The notes below the pieces were generated by a model. It made no database searches and was not told where the DNA came from. It saw only the letters and a list, made by a program, of their open reading frames with translations. Positions 42,007-49,068 of a DNA stretch of 64,000 nucleotides are shown here, piece after piece (positions within the stretch are counted from its first letter, which is position 1; each line of letters begins with the position of its first letter). The position numbers and the translations under genes are program-made. Source of the DNA: JAWVFM01 sp963771655 (GTDB lineage Bacteria; Actinomycetota; Thermoleophilia; Solirubrobacterales; 70-9); assembly GCA_963771655.1 (NCBI GenBank), contig CAVYUG010000009.1:186001-250000 (forward strand). The letters are read 5' to 3'.

Positions 42007-43020
42007 TTACCAGGCCGCCTCGATCAGCCCGCGGAGCTCGTCGCGCCCAGGCGCGCCGCCCGGAGTGGCGGCCAGGTCTCCCCGGTCAACGACCGCGTCG
42101 ATCGCGGCCTCGACCTTCGAGCGGTCCGCCCCCAGCTCGCCGAGATGCCGGCGGCCGCCGGCGAGCTTGTCGATCCGCGATCCGATCGAGCTCGGACGCG
42201 TGCGGATCGCCTTCGCGAGCGCTGCGATCTGGTCCGGCGCACGGTCGCGCATCATCTCCATCACCCGCGGCAGGATCGCGGCGTTCGTCTCCGCGTGCGG
42301 CGTGCCGAGCGTGCGGACGAGCGTCTGGCAGAGAGCATGGTGGACGGCGAAGAGCGTTGAGTCGACGGCGTACGCGCAGAGGATCGCCCCGAGGGCGAGC
42401 GCGGAACCGTCGCGCTTCGACGGCGCTTGGTCGAGCGCCTCGCCGATCAGCTCCGCGCCGCGAAGCGCGGCCATCGTCGAGACCGGGTTCGCGAGCGGCG
42501 TGTAGAGGGCCTCGGCGCCGTGCGCGAGCGCGTTCATGGCGCTCGCCCGAGCCTTCTCGTCCGGCTGGGAGGTCATCGCGTCCGGGTCGGCGACGACGAG
42601 TTGCGGTCGCACCAGCCTCGAGGCGGTATAGCCCTTCGGAAGTCGATGAAGACCCGTGATCTCGGCGCCGGAGAGCGTCGTCGGGATCGCCCCGACCCGC
42701 GCCCCGCGCACCGCCGCCACGGCCTTCGCGACGTCGATGACGCGGCCGCCGCCAAGGGCGACGAGTGAGCGTCCGGTGACGTGGTCGACGAGACCGGCGG
42801 CGAGCTCGTCGACCGGGCCCCCGTGCACCTCGTGGACGGCGCCGGCGAGGCTCGCGAAGTCGAGCGGCATCGCGGCGAGCGCCCGCGGCGTCGTCAGGAG
42901 CTCCCAGTCCTCCCAGCCGTGAGAGGCGAGGACCTCCCCGGCCTCCGCGAACGCGCCAGAGCGGAAGACGATGACCCGATCACCGTCGCGCCAGGTGAAC
43001 TCGCGCTCTGCCTCCAGCAA
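42007..43020 (-). CDS. Iron-containing alcohol dehydrogenase family (maleylacetate reductase-like)
   Basis: A 337-residue metal-dependent NAD(P) oxidoreductase. The dinucleotide segment is VALGGGRVIDVAKAVAAVRG, followed by AIPTTLSGAEITGL. Metal ligands fit DPDAMTSQP, MNALAHGAEALYTPLANP, FAVHHALCQTLVR and GTPHAETNAAILP. These fit the group III/maleylacetate reductase branch, which reduces ring-cleavage products, but a glycerol-1-phosphate-like or other ADH role cannot be excluded. The only start that keeps the conserved N-terminus is TTG 43020, 2 bases after the tRNA-Thr gene. It might therefore be translated from a processed transcript. Confidence 0.85.
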   Translation of the reverse strand: MLEAEREFTWRDGDRVIVFRSGAFAEAGEVLASHGWEDWELLTTPRALAAMPLDFASLAGAVHEVHGGPVDELAAGLVDHVTGRSLVALGGGRVIDVAKAVAAVRGARVGAIPTTLSGAEITGLHRLPKGYTASRLVRPQLVVADPDAMTSQPDEKARASAMNALAHGAEALYTPLANPVSTMAALRGAELIGEALDQAPSKRDGSALALGAILCAYAVDSTLFAVHHALCQTLVRTLGTPHAETNAAILPRVMEMMRDRAPDQIAALAKAIRTRPSSIGSRIDKLAGGRRHLGELGADRSKVEAAIDAVVDRGDLAATPGGAPGRDELRGLIEAAW

Positions 43021-43021
43021 G

Positions 43022-43094
43022 AGCCCGGGGCGGGAATCGAACCCGCAGCCTCGGCTTTACAAGAGCCGTGCTCTGCCAGTTGAGCTACCCGGGC
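43022..43094 (-). tRNA. tRNA-Thr (anticodon TGT)
   Basis: A complete cloverleaf on the minus strand. The acceptor pairs GCCCGGG with CCCGGGC, and the D stem is GCTC/GAGC. The anticodon stem CGGCT/AGCCG encloses the loop CTTGTAA, so the anticodon is TGT. The T arm is GCGGG-TTCGAAT-CCCGC. The CCA end is not encoded. It reads ACA codons. A TACGCT box lies about 10 bases upstream of the mature 5' end. Confidence 0.97.
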
Positions 43095-43170
43095 GGTGAA
43101 GCGAGCGTACCGCCGCAAGCCGTCCTGACTTTGCCTCGCGGGAGCGGGCGAGACCAGCATGGTGCGTCGG

Positions 43171-43208
43171 TTCTCGGTTGTCGTGACAAGTGTCTCGACA
43201 AGCGAGAA
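43171..43208. repeat. 38-bp near-perfect palindrome downstream of sigH
   Basis: Arms of 18 bases (left TTCTCGGTTGTCGTGACA) flank a 2-base centre, with 16 of 18 positions pairing. The inner symmetric core is TTGTCG-N-GACA-NN-TGTC-N-CGACAA (43178-43201). It lies between the sigH stop and the tRNA-Thr gene, so it could be a sigH terminator or an operator for the tRNA. No U-run follows. Confidence 0.6.
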
Positions 43209-43272
43209 GCTGTGAACGGGGAATGCGCTGCCGACTACATCGGCCAGCTCGGGGCCCGCCCCCTCCCCGCGG

Positions 43273-43965
43273 CTACACCTCGCGGCTCGCGAGATGCAGG
43301 CTCACCTTGCGCTTCACGCGCTGGAGCGCGTTGTCCACGGTCTTCGTCTCGCACTCCAGCCGCTCGCCGATCTCCTCGTAGGAGTGGCCGTCGAGGTAGA
43401 GGGCGAGGACCTCGCTCTCGAGCTCCGACAGGACGCTGGACAGGCAGGAGACGAGGCTCGCGAGCTCCTCGCTCGCGATCACTCGCTCGGAGGGCTCCTC
43501 GCTGACCGGCCCGGGGAGGATCTCCTCGATCGTGGTCTCCCCCTCGCCGGTCGCGGCGGGCGAGCTCGCGAACGAGACGTACTGGTTCAGGGGAGCGTGC
43601 TTGTTGCGGCTCGCCGTCTTCACCGCCGTGATGATCTGGCGGGTGATGCAGAGCTCGGCGAAGTTGCGGAAGCTCGACTCGCGATCGGAGCGGAAGTCGC
43701 GCACGGCCTTGTAGAGGCCGAGCAGGCCCTCCTGGATCAGGTCCTCGGACTCGCCGCCGAGAAGGAAGTACGACGACGCCTTCAGGCGGACGAAGCCGCG
43801 GTAGCGCTTGATGATCCGCTCGTAGGCGTCGGCGCTGCCCGACTTGGCGAGGGCGACGAGGTACGAATCCTCAAGCTCGGGTTGAGCCTCAGAGCGCTGA
43901 CGGGCCGGGGCTGCTGCCGCCGGTGCGAGGGCTGCGAAATCCTGGGTGGTGGTAGGTGTGGCCAC
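43273..43965 (-). CDS. sigH: RNA polymerase sigma factor, SigH (Spo0H) type
   Basis: A 230-residue sigma-70 family factor that matches the Bacillus SigH group closely. ERIIKRYRGFVRLKASSYFL, GESEDLIQEGLLGLYKAVRD, FAELCITRQIITAVKTASRN, KHAPLNQYVS and VLALYLDGHSYEEIGERLEC are the region 2 and 4 signatures, and DNALQRVKRK is near the end. The first 30 residues are a low-complexity extension. It has a GGAGG site before its GTG, a long leader and a TTGACA promoter with a palindromic spacer. Its place after rlmB is the same as in Bacillus. Sporulation is not implied; the regulon is unknown. Confidence 0.93.
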   Translation of the reverse strand: MATPTTTQDFAALAPAAAAPARQRSEAQPELEDSYLVALAKSGSADAYERIIKRYRGFVRLKASSYFLLGGESEDLIQEGLLGLYKAVRDFRSDRESSFRNFAELCITRQIITAVKTASRNKHAPLNQYVSFASSPAATGEGETTIEEILPGPVSEEPSERVIASEELASLVSCLSSVLSELESEVLALYLDGHSYEEIGERLECETKTVDNALQRVKRKVSLHLASREV

Positions 43966-44072
43966 GGGGTCCTCCGTATTCGTCGGATCCTGTGGCGCCG
44001 CTCCTCCCCTGGGCGCCCCTCCGGTTGCTCCAAGGGCCGAAGCTCGACCTTTAGTTCAACCTTATGTGCGGC

Positions 44073-44102
44073 ACTCTAACCGCTCGAGCGGTGTTCTGTC
44101 AA
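44073..44102 (-). promoter_or_regulatory. sigH promoter with a perfect palindrome between -35 and -10
   Basis: TTGACA (44102-44097) and TAGAGT (44078-44073) are 18 bases apart. The spacer contains the perfect 14-bp palindrome ACCGCTCGAGCGGT (44079-44092), touching the -10 box, an ideal site for a dimeric repressor. The predicted leader is about 100 bases and can fold (GGTTG with CAACC) before the GGAGG ribosome site. Confidence 0.75.
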
Positions 44103-44161
44103 CCCCCGCGGAGGTCTTTGCAAGTTCAGTTGCAGTTTGGAGCTTCCGTCCGGGGGGCCCG

Positions 44162-44842
44162 CTACGCCCGCTGCCGCGCGACCTCGAACAGGAGGATCGA
44201 CGCGGCGGCCGACACGTTCAGCGACGCGATCTCGCCGGCGAGTGGGATCGACACCACGACGTCGCAGCGCTCGGCGACGAGGCGCCGCAGGCCCTTGCCC
44301 TCGCCTCCGAGGACGAGCACCACCTTCCCGGTGAGGTCGGCGGCGGTGTAGGCGTCGGGCGCGGACGCATCGGCGCCGTAGACCCAGGCGCCGTCGTCCT
44401 TCGCCCGCGCGAGCCAGCGCTCGAGGTTGGCGATGCGCGCCACGGGCAGGTGCTCGACGGCGCCGGCCGACGCCTTGCAGGCGGCCGCGGTGATCCCCGC
44501 GGCGCGGCGCGTCGGGATCACGACGCCCGCGGCGCCGGCGGCCTCCGCCGAGCGACAGATCGCGCCGAGGTTGCGGGGGTCCTGCACGCCGTCGAGGACC
44601 AGCACGAGCGCGTCCTCGGCGGAAAGCAGGGAACCGGCGTCGGCATACGGATAGGGATCGACCTCCGCCACCACGCCCTGGTGGTCGGGCGAGCCCGCGA
44701 GCCGCTCGAGCCGCGCGTCGTCGAGGTCGTCGCGGCTCCACACCCTGTGCACGCGGCGGCGCCCGCGCCGCGCCTCAGCCACCGGCCGCCGGCCGTAGAC
44801 GACCTCCAGGCCCTCCGCCACACGCGGCGCTGAGCCGACCAT
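44162..44842 (-). CDS. rlmB: TrmH-family 23S rRNA (guanosine-2'-O-) methyltransferase, RlmB type
   Basis: A SPOUT methyltransferase of 226 residues with a short N-terminal substrate-binding domain (VVYGRRPVAEARRGRRRVHR). Motif 1 is VLDGVQDPRNLGAICRSAEA, motif 2 is VLVLGGEGKGLRRLV, and motif 3 is IPLAGEIASLNVSAAASILL with the trefoil-knot AdoMet site. It methylates a 23S rRNA guanosine. The ATG shares a base with the cysS stop. The cysS-rlmB pair is conserved in Bacillus and Mycobacterium, which supports the assignment. Confidence 0.92.
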   Translation of the reverse strand: MVGSAPRVAEGLEVVYGRRPVAEARRGRRRVHRVWSRDDLDDARLERLAGSPDHQGVVAEVDPYPYADAGSLLSAEDALVLVLDGVQDPRNLGAICRSAEAAGAAGVVIPTRRAAGITAAACKASAGAVEHLPVARIANLERWLARAKDDGAWVYGADASAPDAYTAADLTGKVVLVLGGEGKGLRRLVAERCDVVVSIPLAGEIASLNVSAAASILLFEVARQRA

Positions 44843-46188
44843 CAGCGGCGGACGAGACGCGGCCCCTCGGGCGTGTCCCGCACCGTGTAGCCGAGGTCGG
44901 CCAGCTGGTCGCGAAGCGAGTCCGCGCGCTCGAAGTCGCGCGCCGCGCGCGCCTCCTCGCGCTCGCGGGCGAGTCGCTCGGCCTCGGGGTCCGCCGTCTC
45001 ATCGGCCTCGGCGAGCGATTCGAGGCCCACAATCGAGAGCATCTCCTCCATGGCCGCATGCGCGCCGCACAGCGCCCGCTTGTTTCCCTCGGTGACCAAG
45101 TCGTAGAGCGCGGCCATCGCTCGGGGGGTGTTGAAATCGTCGGCGAGGGCGTCGAGGAACGACTCGCGCAGCTCCACGACGACGGGGGCGGCCTCGCCGT
45201 CGACCCGCTCGGCCTCCCGGAAGAAGTCCCGCACCCGTTCGTTTCGCGCCGTGGCCTGCTCAAGGGCGCTCGTTCCGAAGGCGATCGGCTGGCGGTAGTG
45301 GCCGGAGATCAAGAAGTCGATCACCGCCTCACGACCGAACACCTTGAGGGCCTCCGCGAGCCCGAAGACGTTGCCTTCCGACTTTGCCATCTTCGCCTCG
45401 CGCCCGATCAGCACCATCCCGTTGTGCATCCACACCCGGGCGAGGGGGTGACCGCGAGCCGCCTCCGTCTGAGCGATCTCGTTCTCGTGATGGGGGAACA
45501 CGAGGTCGACCCCGCCGCCGTGGATCGTGAACGGCGTGCCGAGCTCCCTCTCGGCCATCGCCGAGCACTCGATGTGCCACCCCGGCCGCCCAGGGCCCCA
45601 GGGAGAGTCCCAGGAGGTGTCCTCGCCGGGCTTCGTCGCCTTCCAGAGCGCGAAGTCGAGGGGGTCCTCCTTGAGGCTCGCGGTGCCCGCCTCCTCTCCC
45701 TGGTCCATCTGGTCGGGATCACGGTTCGAGAGCTGGCCGTAGGCGTCGAAGCTGCGGACCCGGAAGTAGACGTCGCCGCCGGACTCGTAGGCGTGCCCGC
45801 TCTCCACAAGCGCGGAGATCAGCTCGATGATCGCGTCGATCGTCTCTGTCGCGAGCGGCTCGGAGTCGGGCCGACCCAGGGCGAGGCCATCGGTGTCCTC
45901 GAAGTAGTCGCGCGTCATCGCAGTCGCGAGCTCGGCGGAGGGCACGCCGGCCGCGCGAGCGGCGTCGTAGATCTTGTCGTTGACGTCCGTGACGTTCACG
46001 ACCAGCCTCGGCTCGTACCCCTCCGATGCGAGGAACCGGCGCAGGAGCATGAAGACCACGTAGGGGCGCGCGTTCCCGACGTGGATGCGCGAGTAGACCG
46101 TCGGGCCGCAGGCGTAGATTCCGACGGGCCCGCGCTCGAGCTCCACGAGCTCGCCGGTCAGGGTGTCGTGGATCCGCACGGCCCGCAT
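44842..46188 (-). CDS. cysS: Cysteine--tRNA ligase
   Basis: Class I synthetase of 448 residues. GIYACGPTVYSRIHVGNARP has the zinc Cys and the HIGH-type motif (HVGN). GWHIECSAMAERELG and HGGGVDLVFPHHENEIAQTE provide the other zinc ligands. The KMSKS loop reads AKMAKSEGN. The C-terminal DALR domain is NTPRAMAALYDL. TAGAGT lies 9 bases before the ATG. It could instead be MshC, which has the same fold and links Cys to GlcN-Ins in mycothiol synthesis, but the rlmB neighbour and the C-terminal extension argue for CysS. Confidence 0.94.
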   Translation of the reverse strand: MRAVRIHDTLTGELVELERGPVGIYACGPTVYSRIHVGNARPYVVFMLLRRFLASEGYEPRLVVNVTDVNDKIYDAARAAGVPSAELATAMTRDYFEDTDGLALGRPDSEPLATETIDAIIELISALVESGHAYESGGDVYFRVRSFDAYGQLSNRDPDQMDQGEEAGTASLKEDPLDFALWKATKPGEDTSWDSPWGPGRPGWHIECSAMAERELGTPFTIHGGGVDLVFPHHENEIAQTEAARGHPLARVWMHNGMVLIGREAKMAKSEGNVFGLAEALKVFGREAVIDFLISGHYRQPIAFGTSALEQATARNERVRDFFREAERVDGEAAPVVVELRESFLDALADDFNTPRAMAALYDLVTEGNKRALCGAHAAMEEMLSIVGLESLAEADETADPEAERLAREREEARAARDFERADSLRDQLADLGYTVRDTPEGPRLVRR

Positions 46189-46289
46189 CGAGCGCTGACT
46201 CTAATGAGGGCTGAACACCATGCAAATTGCGAGGATCCGGACGCGCACCCGTCGCTGCGGCCGAATCCGCCGATAACCTCCCGCCTCGC

Positions 46290-47528
46290 ATGAGAGGGAT
46301 CTCGCTGCGGGAGCGGGTGGTCGCGCGCGTGTCGGAGGCGTTCACCTCGCTCCCAGATCGCTACCTGGGAGCCGACGCCGACTTCGACGCCGCCTACGAG
46401 ATCCGCCTGGGTGACATCGGGCGGGTTTGGGGAGTTCGCCTTCGGGGCGAGCGGTGCGAGGTGCGCCCGACCCCGCTCGGCAAGCCCGACGTGGTCATCG
46501 GAACCGACGCGTCGACCTGGATCGCCCTTCGCGAGGGCCGCATCTCGGGCCTCGACGCCTTCTCGGCCAGGCGTCTTTACGCCCGCGGCGACCTCGACCT
46601 CGCGCTCGGCTTCGAGGGGATGTTCGAGCTGTCTGGAGGGCGGCCGCCCCTGATCTCGGTCACAGAGGTGACCACGCGCGCCGGTCGCATCTCCGCCCTC
46701 GTGGCCGGCAGCGGGCCGGAGCAGGTCGTATGCCTTCACGGGCTGGGCTCGAACAAGACCTCGTTCTTCGAGACCGTGTCCGCACTCACGCCGGAGATGA
46801 CGGTCCACGCGATCGACCTTCCGGGCTTTGGATCATCCGCCAAGCCGGCCCGGGCGCCCTACGACGCCGCCTACTTCGCGCGAGCGGCGCGGGCCTACCT
46901 CGATGCGGCGGGCATCGAGCGCGCGCACCTCGTCGGCAATTCGATGGGCGGCCGCGTGGCGATCCAGTTCGCCCTCGACTCCCCGGAGCGCGCCGCCTCG
47001 CTCAGCCTGCTCGCTCCCGCGCTCGCCTTCAGGCGCCGCCGGGAGCTCGTGCCCCTCGTGAAGCTGCTGCGGCCCGAGCTGGCGGCGATCCCGCACGCGA
47101 TGCGAGCGGCGGTCGTCCGCCAGCAGCTATGGGCGATGTTCGCGCGCCCGGAGCGGCTCGACCCCGCGATCGCGGACGTCATCGCCGACGAGTTCTGCCG
47201 CACCTACCGCTCCCGATCTGCCCGCGTCGCCTTCTTCGCCGCGCTGCGCAACATCTACCTCGACGCGCCATGGGGAGAGCGCGGCTTCTGGCCGCGCCTC
47301 GCCGAGCTGGAGGCGCCGGCGCTCTTCGTCTGGGGCGACAGCGACCGCCTCGTGCCCGCCGCGTTCTCGCGCCATGTCGCGGAAGCGCTCCCGACCGCGC
47401 GCCAGGTGACGCTCCCGGAGTGCGGCCACGTTCCCCAGGTGGAGCTCGCCGCCGAAGCGAACCTGCTCATTCGGGACCACGTCGAGGGCCACCTCGCCCA
47501 CGCGCTTCCGTTCGCCCGCACCGCCTGA
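46290..47528 (+). CDS. SCP2-like lipid-binding domain fused to an alpha/beta hydrolase
   Basis: A 412-residue two-domain protein. Residues about 1-125 look like an SCP2 sterol/lipid-binding fold (YEIRLGDIGRVWGVRLRGER, then DLDLALGFEGMFEL). Residues about 140-405 form an alpha/beta hydrolase: VVCLHGLGSNKTSFFETV, the nucleophile elbow LVGNSMGGRVA, the acid in FVWGDSDRLVPAA and the His in PECGHVPQ. It probably hydrolyses a lipid ester presented by its own SCP2 part. TAACCT lies 10 bases upstream. It begins a rightward three-gene lipid module inserted in the leftward core. Confidence 0.82.
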   Translation: MRGISLRERVVARVSEAFTSLPDRYLGADADFDAAYEIRLGDIGRVWGVRLRGERCEVRPTPLGKPDVVIGTDASTWIALREGRISGLDAFSARRLYARGDLDLALGFEGMFELSGGRPPLISVTEVTTRAGRISALVAGSGPEQVVCLHGLGSNKTSFFETVSALTPEMTVHAIDLPGFGSSAKPARAPYDAAYFARAARAYLDAAGIERAHLVGNSMGGRVAIQFALDSPERAASLSLLAPALAFRRRRELVPLVKLLRPELAAIPHAMRAAVVRQQLWAMFARPERLDPAIADVIADEFCRTYRSRSARVAFFAALRNIYLDAPWGERGFWPRLAELEAPALFVWGDSDRLVPAAFSRHVAEALPTARQVTLPECGHVPQVELAAEANLLIRDHVEGHLAHALPFARTA

Positions 47529-47559
47529 GCGGGTGCGGAGCGCCACTAGACTCTCGCCG

Positions 47560-48573
47560 ATGGCTGATCCAGCGACGTTGGCCGAGCGCGCGAAGCGAAA
47601 CGGCGGCGAATCGGAAGACGGCGACGCCGGCGGCCTGCGCGGGCGCGGCTCCGCGGCGGCGTCGATGCTCGGGCGGGCGGGCGGCGGAGTCGGCGATGCT
47701 GGCAAGCGCCTCGCAGGCGTCGGCGCCGACGCCCTCGGCACCTTCGCCTCGCGACTCGCCGGGGGCATCGGTGGGCGCCTCAAGGCCGACCTCGACGATC
47801 GCGACCCCGACTACATCCGCGAGAACCTGCCGATGAGCTGGCTGTTCGCCACGCTCTGGTACCGGGCGGAGGTTCGCAACCTGGGCAACGTCCCCGAGGA
47901 GGGGGCGGTGCTCCTGGTGGGCAACCACACCGGCGGGAACATGTCGCCGGAGACGATCTTCTTCACGCTGGCGTTCCAGACCTTCTTCGGGGTCGAGCGC
48001 AGGTTCCACCAGCTCGCCCACAACCTCGTGCTGACCTCCCCCCTGGGCCCCTACCTGCGCCGCTTCGGCACCGTCGCCGCCTCCCATGACAACGCGCGCA
48101 AGGCGCTCGAGTCGGGCGCCGCGGTCCTCGTCTTTCCGGGCGGTGACTGGGAGGTCCACCGCCCGAGCTGGCAGAGCTCCAAGATCGACTTCGGCGGGCG
48201 CCGCGGCTTCATTCGCCTCGCAATCGACCAGGGCGTGCCGATCGTCCCGGTCGTCACGATCGGGGGCCAGGAAACCGCGCTCTGGCTTTCCCGGGGCGAT
48301 TGGCTCGCGCGCCTGCTGCGACTCGACAAGACGCTTCGCCTGAAGGTCCTGCCGATCCTGATCGCGCCCCCCTGGGGACTCGACATCGGAGACTTCCTCC
48401 CGCGGATACCGCTCCCGGCGAAAATGACCACGGAGGTCCTTCCGGCGATCGATCTGGGCGAGCAGTTCGGGCCGAATCCCGACCTCGACGAGGTCTACGA
48501 GCACATCACCCGCGTCATGCAGGACGCGCTCAGCTCCCTGGCGGCGGAACGGCGCTTCCCGGTAATCGGATGA
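47560..48573 (+). CDS. Lysophospholipid/diacylglycerol acyltransferase-like protein
   Basis: Product of 337 residues. The first 75 residues are Gly/Ala/Arg-rich, then a PlsC/DGAT-like domain follows: GAVLLVGNHTGGNMSPETIF with the catalytic His and VLVFPGGDWEVHRPS as the Phe-Pro-Gly-Gly motif. IPIV-type QGVPIVPVVTIGGQETALWL also fits. The usual H-x4-D becomes HTGGNM, as in hemolysin/DGAT-like members. It acylates an unknown lipid. TAGACT lies 7 bases before the ATG. Its stop overlaps the next ATG (ATGA). Confidence 0.82.
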   Translation: MADPATLAERAKRNGGESEDGDAGGLRGRGSAAASMLGRAGGGVGDAGKRLAGVGADALGTFASRLAGGIGGRLKADLDDRDPDYIRENLPMSWLFATLWYRAEVRNLGNVPEEGAVLLVGNHTGGNMSPETIFFTLAFQTFFGVERRFHQLAHNLVLTSPLGPYLRRFGTVAASHDNARKALESGAAVLVFPGGDWEVHRPSWQSSKIDFGGRRGFIRLAIDQGVPIVPVVTIGGQETALWLSRGDWLARLLRLDKTLRLKVLPILIAPPWGLDIGDFLPRIPLPAKMTTEVLPAIDLGEQFGPNPDLDEVYEHITRVMQDALSSLAAERRFPVIG

Positions 48574-49064
48574 GGCTCAACGAGTCGGTAGTCATCTCGG
48601 CGCCTCCGAAGCTGGTCTGGGACTACGTGGCCGATCCGGCCAACGCGCTCCATTTCATGTCCGGGGTCACCCGCTGGGAGGTCAAGGGCGAGAGGGCGAT
48701 CGGCCTCGGCGCGCGCTACCGGGTCCTGTTCCGCGTCGGCGCGGTCGAGACCGGCGGCCTGGTCGAGGTCGTCGAGTTCGACGAGCCGCGCGACATGGCC
48801 TGGTCGTCCGTCACCGGGCTCGACCATCGCGGGCGCTGGCGGCTCCGGGGGCTCTCCGACGGCCGCACCCGGGTCGAGTTCCGGATCGCCTACGGCGTCG
48901 CCGGGGCGGGCATCGCCGGCTGGATCTCGGAGTGGGTGGCGATGCCGAGCATGGGGTCGAACCTGCGCCGCAGCCTCCACCAGCTGAAGCGCCAGGTCGA
49001 GCACCAGAAGCTCCGCGAGGAGGCGCACCGCCGCCGCGCCGAGCGCGCCGGGGCTGCCACCTAG
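48570..49064 (+). CDS. SRPBCC (START-like) ligand-binding protein
   Basis: Product of 164 residues with a helix-grip fold: MRLNESVVISAPPKLVWDYV at the start, then a beta-sheet with GLVEVVEFDEPRDMAWSSVT and WRLRGLSDGRTRVEFRIAY. A long C-terminal helix is rich in Arg and Lys (KRQVEHQKLREEAHRRRAER), perhaps for membrane or nucleic-acid contact. These proteins bind hydrophobic ligands. Coupling to the acyltransferase suggests a lipid ligand or lipid carrier role. Confidence 0.8.
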   Translation: MRLNESVVISAPPKLVWDYVADPANALHFMSGVTRWEVKGERAIGLGARYRVLFRVGAVETGGLVEVVEFDEPRDMAWSSVTGLDHRGRWRLRGLSDGRTRVEFRIAYGVAGAGIAGWISEWVAMPSMGSNLRRSLHQLKRQVEHQKLREEAHRRRAERAGAAT

Positions 49065-49068
49065 TCCG

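Noticed and set aside
43273..43965. Sporulation as a trait because of a Spo0H-type sigma
   Set aside because: No other sporulation genes are in the window, and SigH-type factors also have non-sporulation roles.
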